Assembly (NCBI RefSeq): GCF_014649735.1 | Contig: NZ_BMTP01000007.1 | Coordinates: forward strand, 336,469 to 400,468 | Direction of reading: 5' to 3' | Source of the DNA: Streptomyces lavendofoliae | GTDB taxonomy: Bacteria; Actinomycetota; Actinomycetes; Streptomycetales; Streptomycetaceae | DNA length: 64,000 nt | Translations under genes and position numbers: made by a program | Part shown: positions 1-7,938 of the stretch, in pieces | Layout: the number at the start of each line of letters is the position of its first letter | Numbering within the stretch: the stretch's first letter is position 1 | The notes under the pieces: model-generated | Databases searched by the model: none | Seen by the model: the letters and a program-made list of their open reading frames with translations, nothing else | What the model was told of the DNA's origin: nothing

Positions 1-158
1 CGGCCGGCCAGGGCCTCGTCGTCGTCGAGGCGATGAAGATGGAGCACGTCATCTCCGCCCCTCACGACGGCACCGTCACCGAGCTGGACGTCACGCCCGG
101 CACCACCGTCGCCATGGACCAGGTGCTGGCCGTCGTGGCCCCGAAGGAGGAGCGATGA
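1..158 (+). CDS. accA1: Acyl-CoA (probably methylcrotonyl-CoA) carboxylase, biotinylated alpha subunit, C-terminal fragment
   Basis: Only the last ~51 residues are in the window; the gene starts upstream. They form the second half of a biotinyl (BCCP) domain: the biotin-attachment motif EAMKMEH is visible, with the lysine as the biotin acceptor, followed by the usual strand pattern (GTVTELDVTPG, then DQVLAVV). The stop TGA overlaps the ATG of the next gene (ATGA at 155-158), so the two are translationally coupled. In this family the subunit carries biotin carboxylase plus BCCP and partners a separate carboxyltransferase subunit. The downstream HMG-CoA lyase and acyl-CoA dehydrogenase suggest leucine catabolism (methylcrotonyl-CoA carboxylation). 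Substrate is inferred from context only; the biotin domain itself is certain. Confidence 0.9.
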   Translation, partial: AGQGLVVVEAMKMEHVISAPHDGTVTELDVTPGTTVAMDQVLAVVAPKEER

Positions 159-1117
159 CCACCGCACCCGCCGGTCTCCCCATGACCGTGCCCGAGGACG
201 GGCTGCCCGCCCGTGTGCGGATCCACGAGGTCGGCGCGCGCGACGGGCTCCAGAACGAGCAGGGCGTCGTCCCCACCGAGGTGAAGGCGGAGTTCGTCCG
301 GCGCCTGGCCGGCGCGGGGCTGACCACGATCGAGGCGACCAGCTTCGTCCACCCCAAGTGGGTGCCCCAGCTCGCCGACGCCGAGCGGCTGTTCCCGCTC
401 GTCAGGGACCTGGAAGGGGTGCGCCTGCCGGTCCTGGTGCCCAACGAGCGGGGACTGGACCGGGCGCTGGCGCTCGGGGCGCGTGAGGTGGCGGTGTTCG
501 CCAGCGCCACCGAGTCGTTCGCGAAGGCCAACCTGAACCGCACCGTCGACGAGGCGCTCGCCATGTTCGCCCCGGTCGTCACCCGCGCCGTCGAGCACGG
601 CCTCACCGTGCGCGGCTACCTGTCCATGTGCTTCGGCGACCCCTGGGAGGGTCCCGTCCCGGTCGACCAGGTCGTCGCCGTCTGCCGGCGCCTGAAGGAC
701 ATGGGCTGCGACGAGCTGAGCCTGGGCGACACCATCGGCGTGGCCACCCCCGGCCATGTGGGGCGGCTCCTGACCGCCCTGAACGAGGCGGGCGTGCCGA
801 CGGACACCCTGGCCGTGCACTTCCACGACACCTACGGCCAGGCGCTCGCCAACACCCTCACCGCCCTCCGGCACGGCGTCACCACGGTCGACGCCTCCGC
901 CGGCGGGCTGGGCGGATGCCCCTACGCCAAGTCCGCGACCGGCAACCTCGCCACCGAAGACCTCGTGTGGATGCTCCACGGCCTCGGCATCGACACCGGG
1001 GTCGACCTCGGCCGGCTCACCGCCACGAGCGTGTGGCTGGCCGGACAACTGGGTCGTCCCAGCCCGTCCCGCACCGTCCGCGCCCTCGCCGGCGCGGCCT
1101 CCCACAAGGAGTCCTGA
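155..1117 (+). CDS. hmgL: Hydroxymethylglutaryl-CoA lyase
   Basis: A 320-residue TIM-barrel enzyme that cleaves HMG-CoA to acetyl-CoA and acetoacetate, the last step of leucine degradation. Visible family signatures are the N-terminal EVGARDGLQNE motif (substrate and metal-binding Arg/Asp), HFHDTYG (metal-binding histidines), and the active-site cysteine loop GLGGCPYAKSATGN near residues 250-263. The length is normal for bacterial HMG-CoA lyases. The ATG at 155 overlaps the stop of the carboxylase subunit; an in-frame ATG at 181 is a less likely start. The acyl-CoA dehydrogenase starts 3 bases after the stop, so the three genes form an operon. The family belongs to the DRE-TIM lyases, but the GGCPYA loop argues for HMG-CoA lyase over isopropylmalate or homocitrate synthase. 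Confidence 0.95.
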   Translation: MTTAPAGLPMTVPEDGLPARVRIHEVGARDGLQNEQGVVPTEVKAEFVRRLAGAGLTTIEATSFVHPKWVPQLADAERLFPLVRDLEGVRLPVLVPNERGLDRALALGAREVAVFASATESFAKANLNRTVDEALAMFAPVVTRAVEHGLTVRGYLSMCFGDPWEGPVPVDQVVAVCRRLKDMGCDELSLGDTIGVATPGHVGRLLTALNEAGVPTDTLAVHFHDTYGQALANTLTALRHGVTTVDASAGGLGGCPYAKSATGNLATEDLVWMLHGLGIDTGVDLGRLTATSVWLAGQLGRPSPSRTVRALAGAASHKES

Positions 1118-1120
1118 GTC

Positions 1121-2281
1121 ATGCCCCTGGACCACCGGCTCTCCCCGGAACACGAGGAACTGCGCCGCACCGTGGAGGAGTTCGCCCACGACGTGGTCGC
1201 TCCCAAGATCGGCGACTTCTACGAGCGCCACGAGTTCCCGTACGAGATCGTCCGCGAGATGGGCCGGATGGGCCTGTTCGGCCTGCCCTTCCCGGAGGAG
1301 TACGGCGGCATGGGCGGCGACTACCTCGCCCTGGGCATCGCCCTGGAGGAGCTGGCCCGGGTGGACTCCTCCGTGGCCATCACTCTGGAGGCGGGCGTCT
1401 CGCTCGGCGCGATGCCGGTCTACCGCTTCGGCACCGAGGAGCAGAAGCGCGAGTGGCTGCCGCGCATGTGCGCCGGCGAGATCCTGGGCGCGTTCGGGCT
1501 GACCGAGCCGGGCGCCGGATCGGACGCGGGCGGCACCCGCACCACCGCCGTGCGCGACGGCGACGAATGGGTCATCAACGGCTCCAAGTGCTTCATCACC
1601 AACTCCGGTACGGACATCACCGGCCTGGTCACGGTCACCGCGGTCACCGGCCGCAAGGACGACGGCCGCCCGCTGATCTCCTCCATCATCGTTCCGTCCG
1701 GCACCCCCGGTTTCACGGTCGCCGCGCCCTACTCGAAGGTGGGCTGGAACGCCTCGGACACCCGTGAGCTGGCGTTCTCCGACGTCCGGGTCCCGGTGTC
1801 CAACCTGCTGGGCGAGGAGGGCCGGGGGTACGCCCAGTTCCTGCGCATCCTCGACGAGGGCCGGATCGCCATCTCGGCGCTCGCGACGGGCCTGGCGCAG
1901 GGGTGCGTGGACGAGTCGGTGAAGTACGCCAAGGAGCGGCACGCCTTCGGGCGGCCGATCGGCGACAACCAGGCGGTCCAGTTCAAGATCGCCGACATGG
2001 AGATGCGGGCGCACATGGCCCGGATCGGCTGGCGCGACGCGGCCTCCCGCCTGGTGAGCGGCGAGCCGTTCAAGAAGGAGGCGGCGCTGGCGAAGCTGTA
2101 CTCGTCGACGGTGGCCGTCGACAACGCGCGTGAGGCGACCCAGATCCACGGCGGCTACGGCTTCATGAACGAGTATCCGGTGGCCAGGATGTGGCGGGAC
2201 TCCAAGATCCTGGAGATCGGTGAGGGCACCAGTGAGGTCCAGCGCATGCTGATCGCGCGGGAGTTGGGCCTGTCCGCCTGA
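1121..2281 (+). CDS. acdH: Acyl-CoA dehydrogenase, short/branched-chain (AcdH type)
   Basis: A 386-residue FAD-dependent acyl-CoA dehydrogenase acting on CoA thioesters from branched-chain amino acids. Visible are the FAD/substrate motif FGLTEPGAGSDAGG, the QIHGGYGF motif and the C-terminal RDSKILEIGEGTSE. Glu368 in IGEGT is at the catalytic-base position used by short- and medium-chain enzymes. Classical isovaleryl-CoA dehydrogenases have Ala here and a base elsewhere, so a broad isobutyryl/short-chain activity fits better. The length and the gene order carboxylase-HMG-lyase-acdH match the Streptomyces AcdH locus. It is the last gene of the operon: a strong hairpin follows at 2299-2325. Confidence 0.93.
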   Translation: MPLDHRLSPEHEELRRTVEEFAHDVVAPKIGDFYERHEFPYEIVREMGRMGLFGLPFPEEYGGMGGDYLALGIALEELARVDSSVAITLEAGVSLGAMPVYRFGTEEQKREWLPRMCAGEILGAFGLTEPGAGSDAGGTRTTAVRDGDEWVINGSKCFITNSGTDITGLVTVTAVTGRKDDGRPLISSIIVPSGTPGFTVAAPYSKVGWNASDTRELAFSDVRVPVSNLLGEEGRGYAQFLRILDEGRIAISALATGLAQGCVDESVKYAKERHAFGRPIGDNQAVQFKIADMEMRAHMARIGWRDAASRLVSGEPFKKEAALAKLYSSTVAVDNAREATQIHGGYGFMNEYPVARMWRDSKILEIGEGTSEVQRMLIARELGLSA

Positions 2282-2298
2282 CCGGCGCCGTACGACGC

Positions 2299-2325
2299 GG
2301 CCGCCACCGCCCGCCGGTGGCGGCC
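2299..2325 (+). terminator. Rho-independent-like hairpin after acdH
   Basis: A perfect 11-bp GC-rich stem (2299-2309 with 2315-2325) and a 5-base loop, 18 bases after the acdH stop. There is no T-run, as is usual for Streptomyces terminators. It separates the catabolic operon from the iron-regulated desE promoter. Confidence 0.6.
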
Positions 2326-2391
2326 CTGCCGTGTCCGGCCCCCCGGCGCACCGTGGCCCATCGCACACCGGGGCACCCTCTGGACAACGCG

Positions 2392-2410
2392 TGAGGTTAG
2401 GCTAACCTAC
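2392..2410. promoter_or_regulatory. Iron box (DmdR1/DtxR-type operator) upstream of desE
   Basis: The 19-base sequence TGAGGTTAGGCTAACCTAC contains a 15-base palindrome (AGGTTAG-G-CTAACCT) and closely matches the Streptomyces iron box consensus bound by Fe(II)-DmdR1. It lies about 50 bases before the desE ATG, so desE-desF should be derepressed under iron limitation. A second box precedes desA. Confidence 0.85.
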
Positions 2411-2460
2411 CCTCGAACTTGCCCAGTGGCCGAATACGGCCGTACGAAAGCGACTCCGCC

Positions 2461-3504
2461 ATGCCCAGCACCGCCCGAGCCACTCATCTCACCCGTCGGG
2501 GCCTGCTCGCCGCGGGCGGCGCCCTCGGGCTCGGCGCCGCGCTCGTGGCGTGCGGTGGCGGAAAGGACGACAAGGGCTCCACCCAGGCCGCCGAGAAGTC
2601 CGGCCCCTGGAAGTTCACCGACGACCGCGACAAGGCCGTCGAGCTGAAGGTCGTACCGAAGAACATCGTCGCCTTCATCGGCACGGCCGCCGCGCTGCAC
2701 GACTACGGCATCGAGGTCAAGGGCGTATTCGGCCCGACGACCGTCAAGGACCCGAAGACCGGCAAGGACAAGGCGGACATCCAGGCCGGCGACCTCGACG
2801 TGACCAAGGTGAAGAACCTCGGCAACGTCTGGGGCACCTTCAACATCGAGGAGTACCTGAAGCTCGAGCCCGAGCTGCTGGTCTCGGCGATGTGGGACAA
2901 GGACGTCCTGTGGTACCTCCCGCCGCAGTCCCACGACAAGATCGTCAAGCTGGCCCCGACCGTCGCGCTGTGGGCCGCCAACACCACAATGCCGAAGGCC
3001 CTGGCCCGTCACGCGGAGCTGGCCGAGTCGCTGGGCGCGGACCTGAAGGACAAGAAGACGGTCGCCGCCAAGGCCCGCTTCGAGAAGGCCGCCGGCCGGC
3101 TGCGCGCCGCCGCCAAGGCACGGCCCGAGATCCGCGTCATGATCGGCTCGGCCAGCGCGGAGCTGTTCTACGTCTCGCTCGCCAAGATGTCCGCGGACAC
3201 CGCGTACTTCGAGGAGCTGGGCGTCAAGTTCGTCAAGCCGAAGGTGAACGCCCAGGGCTACTTCGAGGAGCTCAGCTGGGAGAACCTCGACAAGTACCCG
3301 GCCGACGTCATCATGATGGACAACCGCAGCCAGGCCATCCAGCCGGGCGACCTGAAGTCCAAGCCGACCTGGACCCAGCTCCCCGCCGTCAAGGCCGGCC
3401 AGGTGATCCCGCGCTTCACCGAGCCGATCTACTCCTACGACAAGTGCGCCGTCCTCCTGGAGGACCTCGCCGAGGCGATCGAGAACGCCAAGAAGGTGGC
3501 CTGA
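2461..3504 (+). CDS. desE: Ferrioxamine-binding ABC transporter lipoprotein
   Basis: A 347-residue periplasmic-binding-type lipoprotein for ferric hydroxamates. The chosen ATG gives a signal peptide with an Arg pair (LTRRGLLAAGG) and a lipobox LVAC, Cys near residue 32, followed by a GGGKDDK spacer. An upstream in-frame ATG at 2419 would add 14 residues before this signal sequence and is closer to the iron box, so it is rejected. The mature part has the two-lobed helical-backbone fold typical of FhuD/FepB-like proteins, with the conserved NIVAF, NIEEY and YSYDKC segments. It is followed after 4 bases by desF. No permease or ATPase is adjacent, so the transport partner is encoded elsewhere. 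Confidence 0.92.
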   Translation: MPSTARATHLTRRGLLAAGGALGLGAALVACGGGKDDKGSTQAAEKSGPWKFTDDRDKAVELKVVPKNIVAFIGTAAALHDYGIEVKGVFGPTTVKDPKTGKDKADIQAGDLDVTKVKNLGNVWGTFNIEEYLKLEPELLVSAMWDKDVLWYLPPQSHDKIVKLAPTVALWAANTTMPKALARHAELAESLGADLKDKKTVAAKARFEKAAGRLRAAAKARPEIRVMIGSASAELFYVSLAKMSADTAYFEELGVKFVKPKVNAQGYFEELSWENLDKYPADVIMMDNRSQAIQPGDLKSKPTWTQLPAVKAGQVIPRFTEPIYSYDKCAVLLEDLAEAIENAKKVA

Positions 3505-3508
3505 CCCG

Positions 3509-4387
3509 ATGACGACCGCCGAGACCGCCACGCCCGCCGTCCCGTTCGCGTTCTTCGCCCTGAAGGTGGTGCGGACGCGGCGGCTCGGCCCGTCGCTGGT
3601 GCGCGTCACCTTCACCGGGGCCACCGACGACGGGCTGGAGGGCTTCGCCTCCGGCGGACACGACCAGAGCCTGTCGCTGTTCCTGCCGCACCCGGGCCAG
3701 CCCGAGCCGGTCATGCCGCCCGTGGTGGACGGGGACCTGTACGGCGCGCTCGGCGCGTGGCGGGCCATGCCGGACGACGTGCGGGCGGTGATGCGCTCGT
3801 ACACCGTGCGCGAGCAGCGGCGCACCGCCGACGGGACGACCGAGGTCGACATCGACTTCGCCCTCCACGAGGACGGCGGGCCGGCGTGCCGCTGGGCCCA
3901 GCGGGCCTCGGAGGGCGACCGGGTGGCCGTCCTCGGGCCGGCCGTCGCCGACAACACCGGAGTGCGTTTCCGGCCGCCCCGGGACGCGGACGAGGTGCTG
4001 ATCTGGGGCGACGAGACGGCGCTGCCCGCCGCCTCGTCGATCCTGGAGTCGCTGCCGGCCGGGACGCGGGCGCAGGTGTGGCTGGACGTCCCGTACGCCG
4101 CCGACCGGCTGGAGCTGCGGACCGAGGCGGACGCGACCGTCACCTGGCTGGTCCGGGAGGAGGGCGCGCCCGCCGCCGTCGACGCGGTGCGTGCCGCCAC
4201 GCTGTCCGGCACGGCTCCGTACGCCTGGATCGCGGGCGAGGCGGGGTCGGTCAAGGCGCTGCGCCGCCACCTGGTGAACGAGCGCGGGATCGACCGCCGG
4301 CGGGTCACGTTCGTCGGCTACTGGCGCAAGGGCCTGAGCGAGGACGCGCTCCGGGAGGCCCCGGACCAGACCGAGGACGAGTCCTAG
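3509..4387 (+). CDS. desF: Siderophore-interacting FAD protein (ferric-siderophore reductase family)
   Basis: A 292-residue protein of the ViuB/SIP family: an FAD-binding beta-barrel followed by an NAD(P)H-binding lobe. The flavin motif RSYTVRE (R-x-Y-[ST]) is present near residue 92. The C-terminal half contains the WGDETALPAASSILE and WIAGEAGSVKALRRHL segments characteristic of the family, and the tail YWRKGLSEDA is typical. Its role is reduction of ferric to ferrous iron to release it from desferrioxamine in the cytoplasm. It is directly downstream of desE in the same iron-regulated unit, and a 20-bp hairpin follows at 4434-4478. Confidence 0.92.
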   Translation: MTTAETATPAVPFAFFALKVVRTRRLGPSLVRVTFTGATDDGLEGFASGGHDQSLSLFLPHPGQPEPVMPPVVDGDLYGALGAWRAMPDDVRAVMRSYTVREQRRTADGTTEVDIDFALHEDGGPACRWAQRASEGDRVAVLGPAVADNTGVRFRPPRDADEVLIWGDETALPAASSILESLPAGTRAQVWLDVPYAADRLELRTEADATVTWLVREEGAPAAVDAVRAATLSGTAPYAWIAGEAGSVKALRRHLVNERGIDRRRVTFVGYWRKGLSEDALREAPDQTEDES

Positions 4388-4433
4388 GGCGTGTTCGCCC
4401 GTGACGACTGCGGCGGGCCGCGGTCGGGGCGCC

Positions 4434-4478
4434 CGTCCGGACGGCCTCGTGGCACCGCGCCACGGGGCCGTCCGGACG
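4434..4478 (+). terminator. Hairpin terminator after desF
   Basis: A 20-bp stem (4434-4453 with 4459-4478, one G-T pair) and a 5-base loop, located 46 bases after the desF stop. It isolates desEF from the desABCD promoter. Confidence 0.7.
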
Positions 4479-4580
4479 TCCTCCGCGGCTCGCGTCCCCT
4501 GCCCAGGGGCATGGGGCCGGGGCGCAACGGCCGGGCTGGGAGGGGCCGGTGTGGCCCCCGGGGGCCGTTGCAGTTTCAAA

Positions 4581-4599
4581 TTAGGTTAGGCTAACCTTA
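4581..4599. promoter_or_regulatory. Iron box (DmdR1-type operator) upstream of desABCD
   Basis: TTAGGTTAGGCTAACCTTA is a near-perfect iron box, with AGGTTAG and CTAACCT half-sites around one central base. It sits 76 bases before the desA ATG. This is the canonical control site for desferrioxamine biosynthesis: the repressor DmdR1 with Fe(II) binds and blocks transcription. Confidence 0.9.
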
Positions 4600-4674
4600 C
4601 TTACGCCACGGCGCCTCAAACCCCTCCTGTCCCCTGAGGGCCGTTCAAGTCCCCGTACCCGGGAGGACAATCGC

Positions 4675-6117
4675 ATGCGCTCGCACCTGCTCAATGACGC
4701 TACCGCCGAGCAGTACCGGCGTTCCGTCACCGAAGGAGTCGAGCGGGTGGCGAGCCGGCTCGCCTCCACCCGACAGCCGTTCACCGGCGTCACCCCCGAC
4801 GAACTGGCCCCCCTCGTGGCGGCCGTCGACCTCGACACGCCGCTCGGCGACGCCTCCGCCGCCCTCGACGAGCTGGAGCAGGTCTACCTCCGCGACGCCG
4901 TCTACTTCCACCACCCGCGCTACCTGGGCCACCTCAACTGCCCGGTCGTCATCCCCGCCGTCCTGGGCGAGGCGGTCCTCTCGGCCGTCAACTCCTCGCT
5001 GGACACCTGGGACCAGAGCGCCGGCGGCACCCTCATCGAGCGCAAGCTGATCGACTGGACCACCGGCCGCATCGGCCTCGGCCCGGCCGCCGACGGCGTC
5101 TTCACCAGCGGTGGCACGCAATCCAACCTCCAGGCGCTGCTGCTGGCCCGCGAGGAGGCCAAGACGGACGACCTGGCGAAACTGCGCATCTTCTCCTCCG
5201 AGTGCAGTCACTTCAGCGTCCAGAAGTCGGCCAAACTCCTCGGCCTGCCCCCGCAGTCCGTCATCTCCGTCCCCACCGACCGCGACAAGCGGATGCAGTC
5301 CGTGGCCCTCGCCGCCGAGCTGGAACTGTGCGCCGCCCAGGGCCTGACGCCCATGGCGATCGTCGCCACCGCCGGCACCACCGACTTCGGCTCGATCGAC
5401 CCGCTCCCGGAGATCGCCGAACTCGCCGCCCAGTACGGCGCCTGGATGCACGTCGACGCCGCCTACGGCTGCGGCCTGCTCGCCTCCCCCACGCGCCGTC
5501 ACCTCCTCGACGGCATCGAGCGGGCCGACTCGGTCACGGTCGACTACCACAAGTCGTTCTTCCAGCCGGTCAGTTCCTCCGCCGTACTGGTCCGCGACGG
5601 CGCCACGCTGCGCCACGCCACGTACCACGCGGACTACCTCAACCCGCGCCGCACCCTCGAGGAGCGCATCCCGAACCAGGTCGACAAGTCGCTCCAGACC
5701 ACCCGCCGCTTCGACGCGCTCAAGCTGTGGATGACGCTGCGGGTCATGGGCGCCGACGGCGTCGGGCAGCTCTTCGACGAGGTGTGCGACCTGGCCGCCG
5801 CCGGCTGGGACGTGCTCGCCGCCGACCCCCGCTACGACGTCGTCGTCCAGCCGTCCCTGTCCACCCTGGTCTTTCGCTACATCCCCACCGCCGTGACGTC
5901 GCCCGCCGAGATCGACCGGGCCAACCTCCACGCCCGCAAGGCGCTGTTCGCGTCGGGCGAGGCGGTCGTCGCCGGGACGAAGGTCGACGGCCGCCAGTAC
6001 CTCAAGTTCACCCTGCTCAACCCCGAGACGACCGTGCACGACATCACCGCCGTCCTCGACCTGATCGCCGGCCACGCCGAGCAGTACCTTGGAGAGAACC
6101 TTGTCCACGCCTCGTGA
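4675..6117 (+). CDS. desA: Lysine decarboxylase of desferrioxamine biosynthesis (PLP enzyme)
   Basis: A 480-residue group II PLP-dependent decarboxylase that converts L-lysine to cadaverine, the first step of desferrioxamine synthesis. Visible PLP-site features are the HVDAAYG motif with Asp261 (pyridine nitrogen partner) and the Schiff-base lysine K293 in DYHKSFFQP; FTSGGTQSN binds the phosphate. The YHHPRYLGHLN segment is typical of the siderophore-type decarboxylases. ATG at 4675 follows a GGGAGGA ribosome site. The end overlaps the start of desB by 17 bases, and all four des genes overlap, giving one coupled operon behind the iron box at 4581. Confidence 0.95.
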   Translation: MRSHLLNDATAEQYRRSVTEGVERVASRLASTRQPFTGVTPDELAPLVAAVDLDTPLGDASAALDELEQVYLRDAVYFHHPRYLGHLNCPVVIPAVLGEAVLSAVNSSLDTWDQSAGGTLIERKLIDWTTGRIGLGPAADGVFTSGGTQSNLQALLLAREEAKTDDLAKLRIFSSECSHFSVQKSAKLLGLPPQSVISVPTDRDKRMQSVALAAELELCAAQGLTPMAIVATAGTTDFGSIDPLPEIAELAAQYGAWMHVDAAYGCGLLASPTRRHLLDGIERADSVTVDYHKSFFQPVSSSAVLVRDGATLRHATYHADYLNPRRTLEERIPNQVDKSLQTTRRFDALKLWMTLRVMGADGVGQLFDEVCDLAAAGWDVLAADPRYDVVVQPSLSTLVFRYIPTAVTSPAEIDRANLHARKALFASGEAVVAGTKVDGRQYLKFTLLNPETTVHDITAVLDLIAGHAEQYLGENLVHAS

Positions 6118-7372
6118 CGTCCACGATTTCATCGGTATCGGACTGGGTCCGTTCAACCTCGGCCTCGCCTGCCTGACCGAGCCGATCGACGAGCTCGACG
6201 GCGTCTTCCTGGAGTCCAAGCCCGACTTCGAGTGGCACTCCGGGATGTTCCTCGAAGGGGCCCACCTCCAGACGCCGTTCATGTCGGACCTCGTCACGCT
6301 CGCCGACCCGACGTCGCCGTACTCCTTCCTCCAGTACCTCAAGGAGAAGGGCCGGCTGTACTCGTTCTACATCCGCGAGAACTTCTATCCGCTGCGGACC
6401 GAGTACAACGACTACTGCCGCTGGGCCGCCGGCAAGCTGAGCAGCATCCGTTTCTCCACCACGGTCGAGACGGTCGAGTACGACGCCGGCGAGGAGCTGT
6501 ACGCGGTCCGCACGACGGCGGGCGAAACGTTCCGCTCCCGTCGCCTCGTCCTGGGCACCGGCACCCCGCCGTACGTCCCGGAGGCCTGCCAGGGCCTGGA
6601 GGGCGACGTCATCCACAACTCGCGTTACCTGCCGAACAAGGAAGCGCTGCAGAAGAAGAAGTCGATCACCCTCGTGGGCAGCGGCCAGAGCGCCGCCGAG
6701 ATCTACTACGACCTGCTCGGCGAGATCGACGTCCACGGCTACCGGCTGAACTGGGTCACCCGCTCCCCGCGCTTCTTCCCGCTGGAGTACACCAAGCTCA
6801 CGCTGGAGATGACCTCGCCGGAGTACGTGGACTACTTCCACGCGCTCCCGGAGGCCACCCGCTACCGCCTGGAGACCCAGCAGAAGGGTCTGTTCAAGGG
6901 CATCGACGGCGAGCTGATCGACGCGATCTTCGACCTTCTGTACCAGAAGAACCTCGGCGGCCCGGTCCCCACGCGCCTGCTCACCAACGCGTCGCTGAAC
7001 TCGGCGGCGTACGCCGACGGCACGTACACCCTGGGACTGCGCCAGGAGGAGCAGGGCAAGGACTTCGAGATCGAGACCGAGGGCCTGATCCTCGCCACCG
7101 GCTACAAGTACGTCACGCCCGAGTTCCTGAACCCGGTCAAGGACCGGATCCGCTGGGACGGCCAGGGCCGTTTCGACGTGGCGCGCAACTACTCCATCGA
7201 CACCACCGGCCGGGGCATCTTCCTCCAGAACGCCGGTGTGCACACCCACTCGATCACCAGCCCCGACCTGGGCATGGGCGCCTACCGCAACGCGTACATC
7301 ATCGGCGAGCTGCTGGGCTCCGAGTACTACCCCGTCGAGAAGTCCATCGCGTTCCAGGAGTTCGCCGTATGA
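6101..7372 (+). CDS. desB: Cadaverine N-monooxygenase (FAD, NADPH)
   Basis: A 423-residue flavin N-hydroxylating monooxygenase making N-hydroxycadaverine. The FAD motif GIGLGPFN (residues 12-19) and the NADPH motif LVGSGQSAAEIYYDLL are present, with the late ATGYKYVTPEF motif of the lysine/ornithine hydroxylase family. Start choice: an in-frame TTG at 6101 has GGAGAG four bases upstream and gives the N-terminus STPRDVHDFIG. An earlier in-frame TTG at 6089 lacks a ribosome site. Translation therefore begins inside desA (17-base overlap). The stop overlaps the desC ATG (ATGA). Confidence 0.93.
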   Translation: MSTPRDVHDFIGIGLGPFNLGLACLTEPIDELDGVFLESKPDFEWHSGMFLEGAHLQTPFMSDLVTLADPTSPYSFLQYLKEKGRLYSFYIRENFYPLRTEYNDYCRWAAGKLSSIRFSTTVETVEYDAGEELYAVRTTAGETFRSRRLVLGTGTPPYVPEACQGLEGDVIHNSRYLPNKEALQKKKSITLVGSGQSAAEIYYDLLGEIDVHGYRLNWVTRSPRFFPLEYTKLTLEMTSPEYVDYFHALPEATRYRLETQQKGLFKGIDGELIDAIFDLLYQKNLGGPVPTRLLTNASLNSAAYADGTYTLGLRQEEQGKDFEIETEGLILATGYKYVTPEFLNPVKDRIRWDGQGRFDVARNYSIDTTGRGIFLQNAGVHTHSITSPDLGMGAYRNAYIIGELLGSEYYPVEKSIAFQEFAV

Positions 7373-7938
7373 GCACCACCAGCACCACCGGTACCGCCAC
7401 CGCCGTCGGGACCTTCACCTTCCGGCCGCTCGACCCGCTCACGGACGGCGAGCTGGTCCACTCCTGGGTGACCCACCCCAAGGCCGGGTTCTGGATGATG
7501 CAGAACCACACCGTCGCGGACGTGCGGCGCGAGTACTCGGCGATCGCCGCCCACGCGCACCACGACGCCTTCATCGGCCTGCGCGACGGCGAGCCCGCGT
7601 TCCTCATGGAGCGGTACGACCCGTCGGAGGTCGAGCTGGCCGGGCTGTACGACGCCCGGCCCGGCGACGTCGGCATGCACTTCCTGGTCGCCCCCACCGA
7701 CACGCCCGTGCACGGCTTCACGCGCGCCGTGATCACCGCCGTGATGGAGGAGCTGTTCCGGGACCCGGCGACCGCGCGGGTCGTCGTCGAGCCCGACGTG
7801 CGCAACACGGCCGTCCACGCGCTCAACGAGGCCGTCGGCTTCGAGATCGTCGAGAAGATAGCCAAGCCGGAGAAGGACGCCTACCTGAGCGTGTGCACCC
7901 GGGAGCGGTTCCGCACGGCCGTGGGAGCCGCCCGATGA
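7369..7938 (+). CDS. desC: Acyl-CoA N-acyltransferase for N-hydroxycadaverine
   Basis: A 189-residue GNAT-fold acyltransferase of the siderophore (IucB/RhbD-like) type. It adds acetyl or succinyl groups to N-hydroxycadaverine to make the hydroxamate monomers. Visible features are the HPKAGFWMM segment, the FLVAPTDTPVHGFTRAV CoA-binding region, and the C-terminal VVVEPDVRNTAVHALNEAVGF typical of the family. Starts by ATGA overlap with desB and ends by ATGA overlap with desD. The first ~15 residues are Thr/Ser-rich and probably disordered. The identity of the acyl donor cannot be read from sequence. Confidence 0.93.
   Translation: MSTTSTTGTATAVGTFTFRPLDPLTDGELVHSWVTHPKAGFWMMQNHTVADVRREYSAIAAHAHHDAFIGLRDGEPAFLMERYDPSEVELAGLYDARPGDVGMHFLVAPTDTPVHGFTRAVITAVMEELFRDPATARVVVEPDVRNTAVHALNEAVGFEIVEKIAKPEKDAYLSVCTRERFRTAVGAAR

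Noticed and set aside
62..2368. A 768-codon minus-strand open frame across the catabolic operon
   Set aside because: Shadow of hmgL and acdH, whose motifs are intact; the antisense product has no recognisable domain.
2419..2460. An earlier start for desE
   Set aside because: It would add 14 residues before a complete lipoprotein signal peptide; the ATG at 2461 places the signal sequence normally.
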